Source: Acidobacteriota bacterium
GTDB lineage: Bacteria > Acidobacteriota > Holophagae > Thermotomaculales > Thermotomaculaceae
Direction: 5' to 3'
NCBI GenBank assembly: GCA_003650445.1
Contig: QMQE01000016.1
Span: 1-23,080 of the forward strand
DNA: 23,080 nucleotides
In this document: one piece after another, positions 7,364 through 15,293 of the stretch
How the letters are laid out: each line of letters opens with the position of its first letter
How positions within the stretch are numbered: the stretch's first letter is position 1
The notes under the pieces: model-generated
The model's database searches: none
The model's input: the letters and a program-made list of their open reading frames with translations, nothing else
Told to the model about the DNA's origin: nothing
Position numbers and translations under genes: made by a program

Positions 7364-7960
7364 ATGGCAAATATTACTGCAAGTCAGGTTAAAGAACTCC
7401 GGGAAAAAACCGGCCTCAGCATGGGTGAATGTAAGAAGGCGCTGGTTGAGACTGGCGGTGACATCGAAGAAGCCGTAACCCTGTTGCGGAAGAAGGGATT
7501 GAATGCCGCTTCCAAAAAAGCGGGGCGGAAAACAGCCGAAGGGCTGGTTGGAAGCTATATTCACTCAAACGGAAAACTGGGTGTGCTTGTGGAAGTTAAC
7601 TGTGAAACTGACTTTGTCGCACGTAATGAAGCGTTTCAGGAACTGGTGAAAGACCTTGCCATGCATATTGCGGCCAGTGAACCTCGTTTTGTACGCAAAG
7701 AAGATGTGACAGAAGAACTAATGGCCAAGGAAAAAGAGATTTATATGGAGCAGATTCGGGCTCAGGGTAAACCGGAAAACATCGTAGAAAAGATTGTGAC
7801 GGGTAAGATGAGTAAGTTTTATGAAGAGAACTGCCTGTTGGAACAAGCTTTTGTGAAGAACCCGGATATAAGTGTGGGCCAGTTGATTTCCTCCAAGGTT
7901 GCGGAAATTGGAGAAAACATTCAAGTCAACCGTTTCGTCCGTTTCAAAATTGGTGAATGA
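7364..7960 (+). CDS. tsf: Elongation factor Ts
   Basis: The protein has 198 residues, the short form seen in Thermus and many other phyla rather than the 283-residue form of E. coli. N-terminal UBA-like domain VKELREKTGLSMGECKKALV, then the exchange-factor signature EVNCETDFVARNEAFQEL (about residues 75-92), and a C-terminal QLISSKVAEIGENIQVNRFV. It releases GDP from EF-Tu. The AAGGAG site (7350-7355) lies within the end of rpsB, eight bases before ATG 7364. Last gene of the operon; a strong terminator follows. pyrH and frr, which often follow tsf, are not present here. Confidence 0.98.
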   Translation: MANITASQVKELREKTGLSMGECKKALVETGGDIEEAVTLLRKKGLNAASKKAGRKTAEGLVGSYIHSNGKLGVLVEVNCETDFVARNEAFQELVKDLAMHIAASEPRFVRKEDVTEELMAKEKEIYMEQIRAQGKPENIVEKIVTGKMSKFYEENCLLEQAFVKNPDISVGQLISSKVAEIGENIQVNRFVRFKIGE

Positions 7961-7984
7961 TTTGAATCTGCAAATCTGATACTT

Positions 7985-8016
7985 AAAACCCCCTCCGTCC
8001 TGGAGGGGGTTTTTTT
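7985..8016 (+). terminator. Intrinsic terminator of the rplM-rpsI-rpsB-tsf operon
   Basis: AAAACCCCCTCC (7985-7996) pairs perfectly with GGAGGGGGTTTT (8002-8013) over a 5-base loop, followed by a T run to 8016. The A run on the other side would let it also stop transcription arriving on the minus strand from 8145. Confidence 0.93.
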
Positions 8017-8144
8017 GTGCCTGAGTATAATTAGAATGGCTTCAAGGTTGAATTTATGTAAACACAGGGAAAGACTTATTTCATATGTCTTTGACCACCT
8101 TGTCTGAACTCAAACCGAATGTCAACCCTGTCTCGGCTTGTCTC

Positions 8145-8675
8145 TTATCGGACGATGGAAGCTGCAAGAATGGATGCGGTTGTTTTCCCGGAAAAGTACA
8201 GAGATGAGATTGTGACGAAGGCGTAATAACACAAACATACAATTGCCAGTTTCCAATTTGGCAGGATAAGATGAGGGGCGGCCAGTTTGGCAAGCATGGA
8301 CAATAGCACGAATAGTACCATAAATAGGAGAAGTTCAGCGGTTGCCAGTACAAGTATCCGGCTGGCCTTTTCCTGCAATTCAGTGCTGATCGGGGGGCGC
8401 CCCTTGCGTGGAGAAGTGGGAGCCTTATCGAGTTTTGGTTCCTGGCTGCGGGTGTAACTTGTTTCACCTGTGTCAAGATTCTCGTCCATGTCCGGAATGA
8501 TTTCAACTTCATCCCCTTCCGGTACATCAAGGGGAAAAAGGAAGCGATCCTCTTCTTTTCGGTTCCGAATTACCGTATCAAACAGCACAGAGTACTGAAG
8601 GTCACATCCGCAACGTTCGCATGCGACAGCCTGATCACGGTTAAGGTGTCCGCATGAACGGCATTTCAATGGCAT
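8145..8675 (-). CDS. Small zinc-ribbon protein with two membrane segments
   Basis: The protein has 176 residues and I do not recognise a named family. The N-terminus is a zinc ribbon with Cys5, Cys8, Cys19 and Cys22 (CRSCG then CERCG). An acidic, probably unstructured stretch (about 48-100) follows, then two hydrophobic segments at about 107-130 and 142-162. The start ATG 8673-8675 has AGAAGG upstream and lies 9 bp after the stop of the TPR gene, so the two are almost surely co-transcribed. The layout suggests a membrane-anchored protein whose cytosolic ribbon binds a partner, possibly the TPR protein; that is inference. A different frame over the same bases (8081-8530) is a shadow. Confidence 0.8.
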   Translation of the reverse strand: MPLKCRSCGHLNRDQAVACERCGCDLQYSVLFDTVIRNRKEEDRFLFPLDVPEGDEVEIIPDMDENLDTGETSYTRSQEPKLDKAPTSPRKGRPPISTELQEKASRILVLATAELLLFMVLFVLLSMLAKLAAPHLILPNWKLAIVCLCYYAFVTISSLYFSGKTTASILAASIVR

Positions 8676-8684
8676 TTCAGCCTT

Positions 8685-10556
8685 CTATTTGCTGAAGAAG
8701 GCAAACCATTCGTTTGCCTGTTGGCGGGAAATCTGCGCGCTGATCAGGCGGTTGACGACCAAGGCGTGTTTCTTAAGAATAGGATTCTTAGGGTCCAGTA
8801 TCCGGGCAAAATCAAAGTATGTTTTGGCGTCATTCGGGGCGTTTTTGTTGACGCTGTCAATCCCTGCCTGTACATAGAGAGACGTTAGTTGTTTCTTATA
8901 TCGGATGTTGTCCGGGTTGGAAGACAGGATTGTATAGATACGTTCAATTGCGTCGGAATAGTTTCCTTTCGCAATGGATCTCTGTGCCTGGCGGCGAAGT
9001 TTTGAGACGTTTACCTTTTTTTGCATTTCATTACGGGAAGCGTTGAGAAATTGCTGGTCTTCCGGCTTCAAGGGATGAATGGAGTTGGCATGGAGAAGAA
9101 GATAATAGGCGAAGAGGTAGCGGTGTTCATTATAGAAAGATTTTGCCTGGCTTGTGGACAACTGATATTCCTTTTCCAGCTTTTTTTTGGCGTCTGTTCT
9201 TGATGGAGAGGAAACAACTTTGGCGGGATTCTGTTTCTTGAAGTTCTTGTAGAACTGCTGTAATTTGATTTGAGGCACAAGGAAATAGGCTGCTACTGCC
9301 AGAACAACAAGTATGCCAACAATAATCCCAATGGATATCAGATGCTTGTTTCCTCTGGTCATAACAATTTGCTGTTGTCTCCTTTTTTTCTTTGGTGGGG
9401 CGGAAAATTCATGGGTCTGCCGGGGGGCAGGTTGTGGAGTGCCAAGGCCCTTTGCGTCGTAATCCAATTCCAGAGCAGAATCCAGCTTTGGCGGTTCATC
9501 CGACATTCTCCTCCGTGCTGTTTCAAGAAGATCTTTCAGTTCCAGATGTTCCGGATGCTCATTCAGATGCTGTTCCAGAATTCGCACAGCATCTCCGGCC
9601 CGGTGGGAATTCAACAGTTCTTCCACCTTTGCAGAAATAGTACTGATCCCGTACTGGTGGGAGAGGCTCTGGATATATTCCCTGGCATCAGTAATTTTGG
9701 TGGAACTCCCGCTTTGTCTTTCCAGTACGTCCAGTGCATTGAGCGCCTGCTCCACGTCTCCCGCCCGTGCCATTGCAATAATTCGACTCAATTCCTGAGG
9801 ATCCGGTGGGGTTGCATCGATTTCTTGTTGCTGTTCAGCTGAAAATGTTGCTGTATCGGAAGGTTCTTCCTCAATTTCCCGGCTGGCATTGGCAATGTAT
9901 TCCTTCAGAATGACATTTTCCGAGTCAAAGCGAAGGCCGTTTTTCCAGATTCTCAGGGCATTTTCGACATCCCCGACTTCGTACATCGAAACACCCCGTT
10001 GAATCAGCTCATTGACATCGGTTTCACCCGACATGCTGGATCCTTCAAATTCTTCCAATGGAGATTCAGCTGTAACCGGGGCTTCCGGTTCATTGAAATT
10101 TGCAAAATCGTTTTCCTGTTCTGTTTCAATGCCAATGTCAATGTCAGACTGAGTATCATCACTTGCAATGCCTGCAGCCCAGGATGCTGAAATAACCTCT
10201 GTAATCGGATCTTCTAAGGCGGGGTCAATGTCTTCCGGTGTGATTTCCAGATGGTTGGTTTCCGGTTTATCTATCGCTTCTCTTGCTGTTTCGACAAGGA
10301 TAACAAAGTCCGGATCGTCCATATCTGATAAGAACTCTTCATGAAGCTCCAGTATTCTGGAGTATCTTTTTTCGTCCAGCAGGTGCTTGAAATTTTCCAG
10401 CGCCTTTCTGCGGGAAATTGCATACAACTTTTGAACTTTTTCATGCTTGATATGATTGTGAAGGGGTTCAATCAGCTGGAGTGCTTCATACACCCGCCCC
10501 TCTTTATAGAAGTCTGCAGCTTGTTTGATTCGTTTGATCAATGCGGCTTTGTCCAT
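8685..10556 (-). CDS. TPR-repeat protein with a single central membrane segment
   Basis: The protein has 623 residues. Helical TPR-like repeats occupy 1-95, an acidic linker about 100-180, more TPR-like repeats 180-350 (for example GVSMYEVGDVENALRIWKNG and RAGDAVRILEQHLNEHPEH), a basic KKKRR patch near 389, one membrane helix about 405-427, and a second TPR-like domain about 450-620 on the far side. The basic residues before the helix predict N-terminus inside and the C-terminal TPR domain outside the membrane. Function is unknown; it would serve as a scaffold across the membrane. The start ATG 10554-10556 has no Shine-Dalgarno but lies exactly six bases past a TAGAAT box, suggesting a leaderless mRNA. 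The zinc-ribbon gene follows after 9 bp. Confidence 0.85.
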   Translation of the reverse strand: MDKAALIKRIKQAADFYKEGRVYEALQLIEPLHNHIKHEKVQKLYAISRRKALENFKHLLDEKRYSRILELHEEFLSDMDDPDFVILVETAREAIDKPETNHLEITPEDIDPALEDPITEVISASWAAGIASDDTQSDIDIGIETEQENDFANFNEPEAPVTAESPLEEFEGSSMSGETDVNELIQRGVSMYEVGDVENALRIWKNGLRFDSENVILKEYIANASREIEEEPSDTATFSAEQQQEIDATPPDPQELSRIIAMARAGDVEQALNALDVLERQSGSSTKITDAREYIQSLSHQYGISTISAKVEELLNSHRAGDAVRILEQHLNEHPEHLELKDLLETARRRMSDEPPKLDSALELDYDAKGLGTPQPAPRQTHEFSAPPKKKRRQQQIVMTRGNKHLISIGIIVGILVVLAVAAYFLVPQIKLQQFYKNFKKQNPAKVVSSPSRTDAKKKLEKEYQLSTSQAKSFYNEHRYLFAYYLLLHANSIHPLKPEDQQFLNASRNEMQKKVNVSKLRRQAQRSIAKGNYSDAIERIYTILSSNPDNIRYKKQLTSLYVQAGIDSVNKNAPNDAKTYFDFARILDPKNPILKKHALVVNRLISAQISRQQANEWFAFFSK

Positions 10557-10562
10557 AGCGTA

Positions 10563-10592
10563 ATTCTACCGGAAACTACCCGGTGAAGTCAA
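10563..10592 (-). promoter_or_regulatory. Sigma70-type promoter giving a leaderless TPR mRNA
   Basis: On the minus strand TTGACT (10587-10592), an 18-bp spacer, TAGAAT (10563-10568), then six bases and the ATG. Transcription would begin on the A of the start codon. The -35 box overlaps the stop codon of the LUD gene. Confidence 0.6.
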
Positions 10593-11203
10593 TAACCCAT
10601 TGGCTGATTCAGAATAAAGATGACAAACCGCGTGTTGGCCGGGCAATATTCGTGGATGACAAAGACCCGGTCCAGACGAGTTTCCCCACGACAGTCGTGA
10701 CACTGCATATCTGAAACGCAGGGTGGAGACACGCCAAGCCGCTTTGCATTCAATGGGGTAGCCCTGGTACGAATCCTTGCGATTGCTTCTGTTACATCTT
10801 TAACAATTTTATTTTCGGTGACCACAAACAGGATATTCCCTGGCCCGAAAATGGACGCTGCTACGCGGTTTCCGATTCCGTCTGCGTTCACGATGATCCC
10901 GTCTTCTGTAACGGCATTGACCGCTGTGACAAACAGTCCGGCTGAAAGCTGGTTTTGGCGTGCGGTGACTTTGTCTACACCCGGTTCCCAGTGGTCAAAA
11001 ACTGCTTTACCGAGCCCCCGGGCAATGGCGGGGAGGCCCAGCTCCCGGGTGGTCACGGAGCCGCCGAACCCTACAGAATCTACATTGGCCAGTTCCTGTT
11101 CAAAGGCGGCACAGAGCGCTTTCCGGCTGTCAAAGAGGGTGATTTCCTGAAATCCCCTCCCTCTGAATCCGGCTGCCAGTCGGGACAGTTGCTCACTGCT
11201 CAT
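10589..11203 (-). CDS. LUD-domain (LutC/YkgG-like, DUF162) protein
   Basis: The protein has 204 residues. The LUD signature VDSVGFGGSVTTRELGL (41-57) and the later GIIVNADGIGNRVAASIFGP (102-121) are clear, with a C-terminal Cys162-x5-Cys168-x2-Cys171 group as in stand-alone LUD proteins of anaerobes. LutC is part of lactate oxidation in Bacillus, but single LUD proteins without lutA/lutB have no settled role, and neither partner is in this window. The start ATG 11201-11203 is chosen because the family begins there; an in-frame ATG at 11272 lies deep inside the upstream gene. It overlaps the end of the M14 peptidase gene by 11 bp, so the two form an operon. Confidence 0.85.
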   Translation of the reverse strand: MSSEQLSRLAAGFRGRGFQEITLFDSRKALCAAFEQELANVDSVGFGGSVTTRELGLPAIARGLGKAVFDHWEPGVDKVTARQNQLSAGLFVTAVNAVTEDGIIVNADGIGNRVAASIFGPGNILFVVTENKIVKDVTEAIARIRTRATPLNAKRLGVSPPCVSDMQCHDCRGETRLDRVFVIHEYCPANTRFVIFILNQPMGY

Positions 11204-12788
11204 TGTTTGATGACCGGAGCTTAAGGCCGTCGGTTTGCAGCAGGCGGTAAACCGGATAATCTCCCGGTACATTCCGCCATTCAGATGGATAAATCATAGT
11301 GGACCAGAGTCCATAGCGGTACAGGGCATCCATGCTCTCCGGTTCCAGAACCGCACTGGCCAGCTGGCGGAAAAGCTGGGAACGGTTCAGTGGCACCACG
11401 TACCAGCCGGCGGGGATGGTTTTTTCTGTTGATCGCCAGCTGCCTTCAACTACATCCATCATCACGTGCCCCTGGAAGGGCCAGGTTTTGTAAGTGATTT
11501 TTGAAAAATGGTAAATCCGGCAGTTTACTGCGGCCGAGGCAAGGAGTGTGTATACCTGGATCCCGTGCTGCTGTAACTTTTCCTTCAAGCCCTTCATCCC
11601 CACCGGAAACACATAAGCACCGGTGAGTTTTTCCATGTCCCCGCTGAAATCCCCCATAAAATCCAATGTTTTGTCCACCCGTTCCTTTGTAACCATCCGG
11701 CGGCCCTTTTTATCCCGGTATTCCCGGAATCCGTGAATCGTCACCTTTTCCGGGAATGCTTTTGCCTTGATGTTGTGCCAGAATTCTACACCGTGGCGTG
11801 CTTTGAATTCACCAACCAGCGCCGTCATTTCATTTTTGTGCAGAATCGTAAACCGAAGAAGACTGTCGAGAAAGGCATAACACGCCCTGATCCGTGTGGG
11901 AAAATCCGCGTAGGCATAATTTTCATCCAGAAATGAAAAAGAGCCCTTTGCGCCGAAATAGTCCACACCCACCATGAGCATGGAGGGAAACTGCACCCAC
12001 TTTTTCGGATGGGCCGCATCATCGAAATTGCCGTAGGGAATGGCGGCAATTTTATAGTGTTCCATCACGAAGCGGTTCACCCAGGGGCGAAGGGTCTTAT
12101 AAATATACTGATGAATGGCCACACTGCCGTTGGCATGGCGTCCCCATATCCAGGTAAGGGGTTCTGTGTGATGGGAACCGTCAGTGGTATGGCAGTCCAC
12201 GTAAACGAGGGGCAGCCACTGGTTGAACAATCTAACCAGTGCCCTGGCTTCCGGGCTTTCCAGCTTAACGAAGTCCCGGTTCAAATCCATGTTCAGGCCG
12301 TTGGTACGGACACCAACCCCGTTTTTCACCTGCTGGTAAACCCGGTGAGCCGGGTCAATCTTCTCGTTTCCGTCCGGATTGAACACCGGAACAAGGAGGA
12401 TGTTGAATTGCTTCAGGGCAGGGTCGTGTTTTGCCAGCATGTCCCGTGCCAGCATCTGAAGTGCTTCCTTCCCCTCCACTTCTCCGGCGTGAATGTTGGC
12501 CACAAAGAGGATGGCCGGTTTTTTTGACTGATTGGGGGCGGACACGACTGGATCGCCGAGGATTATAAGCGGGATTTCCCGGCCCTCGAAGGTCGTACCG
12601 ATGGAGCTCTGAATTACCTGTTTCGGGTATCGGGCCTGAAGTTCACTGAAAAACAAAACCACATCTTTCAGCCGGGATGTGCTGGTGTAATCTGTCCGTT
12701 CCGGTACTGTCCGCAGGGCCTTTGCAGGAGATGGGAATCCCAGTACCGGCATCAGGAATATAGACAGGAAGATGAAAAATCTATTCAT
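11193..12788 (-). CDS. Secreted M14-family zinc carboxypeptidase
   Basis: The protein has 531 residues. A signal peptide covers about 1-24 (MNRFFIFLSIFLMPVLGF then PAKA). The catalytic domain has zinc ligands His100 and Glu103 (NIHAGE) and His200 (VDCHTTDG), substrate residues in RTNGLNMDLNRDF (161-173, with Asn170-Arg171), and a probable catalytic Glu289 in the ENYAYADF segment. Residues about 345-520 form an extra C-terminal region of unknown fold. It should cut single residues or short ends from peptides in the periplasm or outside the cell, in keeping with peptide use. The start ATG 12786-12788 has AAAGGAG six bases upstream; the longer open frame to 13091 has no signal peptide and is rejected. 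It is followed, with 11 bp overlap, by the LUD gene. Confidence 0.92.
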   Translation of the reverse strand: MNRFFIFLSIFLMPVLGFPSPAKALRTVPERTDYTSTSRLKDVVLFFSELQARYPKQVIQSSIGTTFEGREIPLIILGDPVVSAPNQSKKPAILFVANIHAGEVEGKEALQMLARDMLAKHDPALKQFNILLVPVFNPDGNEKIDPAHRVYQQVKNGVGVRTNGLNMDLNRDFVKLESPEARALVRLFNQWLPLVYVDCHTTDGSHHTEPLTWIWGRHANGSVAIHQYIYKTLRPWVNRFVMEHYKIAAIPYGNFDDAAHPKKWVQFPSMLMVGVDYFGAKGSFSFLDENYAYADFPTRIRACYAFLDSLLRFTILHKNEMTALVGEFKARHGVEFWHNIKAKAFPEKVTIHGFREYRDKKGRRMVTKERVDKTLDFMGDFSGDMEKLTGAYVFPVGMKGLKEKLQQHGIQVYTLLASAAVNCRIYHFSKITYKTWPFQGHVMMDVVEGSWRSTEKTIPAGWYVVPLNRSQLFRQLASAVLEPESMDALYRYGLWSTMIYPSEWRNVPGDYPVYRLLQTDGLKLRSSNNEQ

Positions 12789-12819
12789 GAGTGCTCCTTT
12801 TGTTCGCAATACTGATCTC

Positions 12820-12848
12820 ATTCTGACATTCTCCAAATTCCCCGTCAA
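12820..12848 (-). promoter_or_regulatory. Probable sigma70-type promoter of the M14 peptidase-LUD operon
   Basis: On the minus strand TTGACG (12843-12848), a 17-bp spacer and CAGAAT (12820-12825). The predicted start near 12813 gives a leader of about 25 bases that contains AAAGGAG. Confidence 0.5.
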
Positions 12849-13196
12849 TATAAAAACACAAGTTTGGGGACTGACCCCTCCGGTGCCTGTAATGGGGAAA
12901 AGCCTGTTCATGTTACAGCTGACATGAGCTATGCCCACGGAGAGTAGAGGGCACCCACGGAAAAGCAAAAACACAACACGGACCGCGCCGTGCTGTACGA
13001 AGAGGGCTTCGGAACGTGGCAATCCAGATGTATTTGACCGCCACAGTGTGAATCTGAAACGCCTCACGGCGTTTTGTTCGTCTTTTTTCAAGAATGATAC
13101 CCCTATTTTCCGCCATTCTGGTTTGCGAGGATGTTTTCCGGGGCCGATTCAGGAAATTTCATAGAATGATCAATTCAGAAATGGAGGGAAAACATA
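12849..13196. other. Gene-free region with a dispersed repeat and inverted repeats
   Basis: No supported gene. It holds the second copy of the REP-like core (12866-12891), an inverted repeat TCATGT...ACATGA (12908-12927), and a 7-bp perfect hairpin AAACGCC-TCAC-GGCGTTT (13057-13074) followed on the plus strand by a T-rich tract (to 13088), which could end a plus-strand transcript of unknown origin. Short frames here show no family features. Confidence 0.5.
12866..12896. repeat. Second copy of the REP-like dispersed repeat
   Basis: GGGGACTG (12866-12873) and GGTGCCTGTA (12882-12891) match the core found at 544-551 and 563-572, with a shorter spacer (8 versus 11 bases) and a closing GGGG at 12894. 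It lies upstream of the M14 peptidase promoter. Confidence 0.6.
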
Positions 13197-13343
13197 ATGA
13201 CAGGTGTCGGTCAGATTTTACCGAGCTATTCAACAGCCCCACTGTTCCCTATTCTGGATGAATTATTTGAGGATTTGGGGAATTTGAATGCTGATAATCG
13301 ACTTCGGGTGGGGATGTGTGGTTTTGCTTTACAAATGGTGTGA
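13197..13343 (+). CDS. Possible 48-residue protein upstream of pfkA
   Basis: ATG 13197 is preceded by GGAGGG (13183-13188) with a spacing of eight bases, which is the main support. The frame runs 48 codons to TGA 13341-13343. The product begins MTGVGQILPSYSTAPLFPIL, then an acidic DELFEDLG segment and a C-terminus with one Cys. I recognise no family. Its end overlaps the -35 box of the pfkA promoter. It may be a genuine small protein or chance; codon-level conservation would decide. Confidence 0.35.
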   Translation: MTGVGQILPSYSTAPLFPILDELFEDLGNLNADNRLRVGMCGFALQMV

Positions 13344-13356
13344 TTGTGGCTATATT
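13328..13356 (+). promoter_or_regulatory. Sigma70-type promoter of pfkA
   Basis: TTTACA (13328-13333), a 17-bp spacer and TATATT (13351-13356); each box matches five of six consensus bases. The predicted start is about 13363, two bases before the palindrome. Confidence 0.6.
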
Positions 13357-13364
13357 GTGTAAAG

Positions 13365-13383
13365 CATTTCAGTTTCTGAAATG
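13365..13383 (+). promoter_or_regulatory. Perfect palindrome at the pfkA transcription start, possible operator
   Basis: CATTTCAG (13365-13372), TTT, CTGAAATG (13376-13383): an 8-bp perfect inverted repeat just past the predicted start site and three bases before the GGGAGG ribosome binding site. It could be a repressor site or a hairpin in the mRNA leader. A related palindrome ATTTCA-GT-TGAAAT lies at 14513-14526, just after pfkA. Confidence 0.55.
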
Positions 13384-13399
13384 ATCGGGAGGGCGAGTA

Positions 13400-14503
13400 A
13401 TGGCTGAATGTAAATCATCAATTAAGAAGATCGCAATTTTAACCGGCGGCGGAGATTGCCCCGGATTGAATGCTGTAATCAGAGGTGTCGTGAAAACGGC
13501 GATTCGAAAATATAACTGGCGGGTGTACGGGGTTCCGGACGGTTTTGAAGGTATGGTAACCGGGAGCAGCCTGGTTGAGTTGACAGAGTTTGGTATCCGG
13601 GGGATTCTCCCTCGGGGTGGAACCATTCTGGGGACGACAAACCGGGGGAATCCATTCGAATATGTCGTGGTGGAGGATGGAAAGGAAGTTATTCGGGATA
13701 TGTCCGACCAGGTGGTGGAAAATCTCAGGATTCTGGAGATTGACGCCCTGGTTGTGATTGGTGGAGACGGCACACTGGGAATTGCGGATAAATTTACTGA
13801 AAAAGGAATCTGCATTGTCGGTGTCCCCAAAACCATTGACAATGACTTGCAGGCAACGGATTATACTTTTGGGTTTAACACTGCCATCACAACGGCAACG
13901 GAGGCACTGGACAAGCTTCATACTACAGCCCAGAGTCACCATCGGGTTATTGTTGTAGAATTGATGGGCCGTTATGCAGGTTGGATTGCCCTGGAATCCG
14001 GCCTTGCAGGGGGTGCCGATGTGATTTTGATCCCCGAAATTGAGTATGATATCGAAAAAGTGTGCAGCAAAATAATCCGTCGAAGCCGGACGGGCAGTAA
14101 GTTTTCTATTGTAGTGGTAGCCGAGGGTTCCCGGCCCGTTGGGGGAAAGATGATTTTTCAGGAAAGAGGCATCAGGGGAAGATCTCCTCGACTGGGAGGT
14201 GTAGGGAACGTTGTGGGTGCACAGATTGAGGAACGGACAAAGATGGATGTGCGTGTGACGGTTCTGGGCCATCTGCAGCGCGGGGGTTCACCGACTCCGT
14301 TTGACAGAATCCTGGCGACTCGGTTCGGAGTGGCGGCGGCAGATTGCCTGGCGTCCGGAAAATGCGCTCATATGGTGTGCCTGAAGACGCCAAAAATTAG
14401 AATTGTTCCGATAAAAGAGGCGGTAGCTTCACTGAAAAATGTTGATCCGGATGGCCAGCTTGTAAAGGCTGCTGAGTCCATCGGAATTTCTCTCGGCAGA
14501 TAA
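13400..14503 (+). CDS. pfkA: 6-phosphofructokinase
   Basis: The protein has 367 residues. Motifs: LTGGGDCPGLNAVIRG (14-29) for nucleotide binding, GGDGT (121-125), VPKTIDND (142-149) with catalytic Asp147, MGRYAGW (189-195), AEGSRPVGGK (241-250) and LGHLQRGGSPTPFDR (289-303). It phosphorylates fructose 6-phosphate in glycolysis. The residue equivalent to E. coli Gly104 is Gly124, which favours ATP over pyrophosphate, but the residue equivalent to Gly124 is Lys144, as in pyrophosphate enzymes; this Gly/Lys pair is typical of the mixed group that includes ATP-using actinobacterial and trypanosome enzymes. ATP use is more likely but not certain. The start ATG 13400 has GGGAGGG seven bases upstream. 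Promoter and palindrome directly precede it. Confidence 0.96.
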   Translation: MAECKSSIKKIAILTGGGDCPGLNAVIRGVVKTAIRKYNWRVYGVPDGFEGMVTGSSLVELTEFGIRGILPRGGTILGTTNRGNPFEYVVVEDGKEVIRDMSDQVVENLRILEIDALVVIGGDGTLGIADKFTEKGICIVGVPKTIDNDLQATDYTFGFNTAITTATEALDKLHTTAQSHHRVIVVELMGRYAGWIALESGLAGGADVILIPEIEYDIEKVCSKIIRRSRTGSKFSIVVVAEGSRPVGGKMIFQERGIRGRSPRLGGVGNVVGAQIEERTKMDVRVTVLGHLQRGGSPTPFDRILATRFGVAAADCLASGKCAHMVCLKTPKIRIVPIKEAVASLKNVDPDGQLVKAAESIGISLGR

Positions 14504-14599
14504 ATCTCCTTGATTTCAGTTGAAATAATTGAATATGAGTCCTGATAATTTTATAGCATATAAGAGATGTGACCGGCATCACTTGCAAAAATATAATTC

Positions 14600-14627
14600 T
14601 TGACTAAATTATTTTGTGTGGTATTGT
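14600..14627 (+). promoter_or_regulatory. Probable promoter of the lytic transglycosylase gene
   Basis: TTGACT (14600-14605), a 16-bp spacer and TATTGT (14622-14627). The predicted start is near 14634, giving a short leader with GGAGG just before the gene. Confidence 0.4.
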
Positions 14628-14649
14628 ACGGCAATTGTGGAGGTAGTGC

Positions 14650-15258
14650 ATGAAGAGCATTTTGAAAATACTGGTTATTGCGGTGGCAGTTTTTGCTGTT
14701 TCCGCTATGATGCCAGGTAAACAGACGGTGAAGACAGATAACCGAAATCTGAAACATGATTTCGCGCGGTTTGTGGAACTTCATCAGCGTGAGACAAGAG
14801 TTCAGCAGGTTCTGTCAAATGTTAAGACAAACCTGACGGAACGTGAGAAAGAAGATCTTGCCAGGATTATTGCGAAGGAATCCCTGGATAGCGGTTTTTC
14901 TGTTGAGTTTGTTATGGCGGTGATGAAGACGGAAAGTTCATTTAATAAACTGGCCCGATCTCCGGTTGGAGCCATTGGCCTGATGCAGTTGATGCCGGCT
15001 ACCGGAAAGGCTATCGCAAGGGATTATGGGATTGTCCTGAAAAACAGTGACGCGCTCTATAACCCTGAGTTGAATGTGACTTTGGGAATCCGATATCTGA
15101 AAAGACTGGCCGCGCGTTTCAAAGATATGAACCTGGTTCTGGCCGCATACAATATGGGCCCGACAAAATTCAGGATGTACCGCCAGGACAATGGATATCC
15201 CGTGTTCAAGTACACGAAACTGGTAAGGAAAGCACACGCAACAATTGATCAGTTGTAG
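14650..15258 (+). CDS. SLT-family lytic murein transglycosylase
   Basis: The protein has 202 residues. A hydrophobic N-terminus (about 5-21) acts as signal peptide or membrane anchor. The Slt/goose-lysozyme-like domain covers about 70-195: catalytic Glu95 in KTESSFN, GAIGLMQLMPATG (107-119), LYNPELNVTLGIRYL (136-150) and LAAYNMGP (164-171). It cleaves the MurNAc-GlcNAc bond in peptidoglycan, forming 1,6-anhydroMurNAc. It resembles MltC/Slt-type single-domain enzymes; the substrate preference cannot be told. The start ATG 14650 has GGAGG (14639-14643) six bases upstream. A terminator follows at 15294. Confidence 0.92.
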   Translation: MKSILKILVIAVAVFAVSAMMPGKQTVKTDNRNLKHDFARFVELHQRETRVQQVLSNVKTNLTEREKEDLARIIAKESLDSGFSVEFVMAVMKTESSFNKLARSPVGAIGLMQLMPATGKAIARDYGIVLKNSDALYNPELNVTLGIRYLKRLAARFKDMNLVLAAYNMGPTKFRMYRQDNGYPVFKYTKLVRKAHATIDQL

Positions 15259-15293
15259 CTGTAGTTTGGCAGTGTAAGTGGCCTTTTAAGGCG

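Noticed and set aside
6824..7564. 246-codon minus-strand frame opposite the rpsB tail
   Set aside because: It is the Phe/Ala-rich complement of a Lys/Ala repeat and has no independent support; the plus-strand gene order and ribosome binding sites are clear.
12789..13091. Upstream extension of the M14 peptidase
   Set aside because: It would bury the signal peptide and run through a dispersed repeat and the likely promoter; the start at 12788 has a strong ribosome binding site.
13439..14272. 277-codon minus-strand frame within pfkA
   Set aside because: It lies fully within a well-supported phosphofructokinase gene and shows no family motifs.
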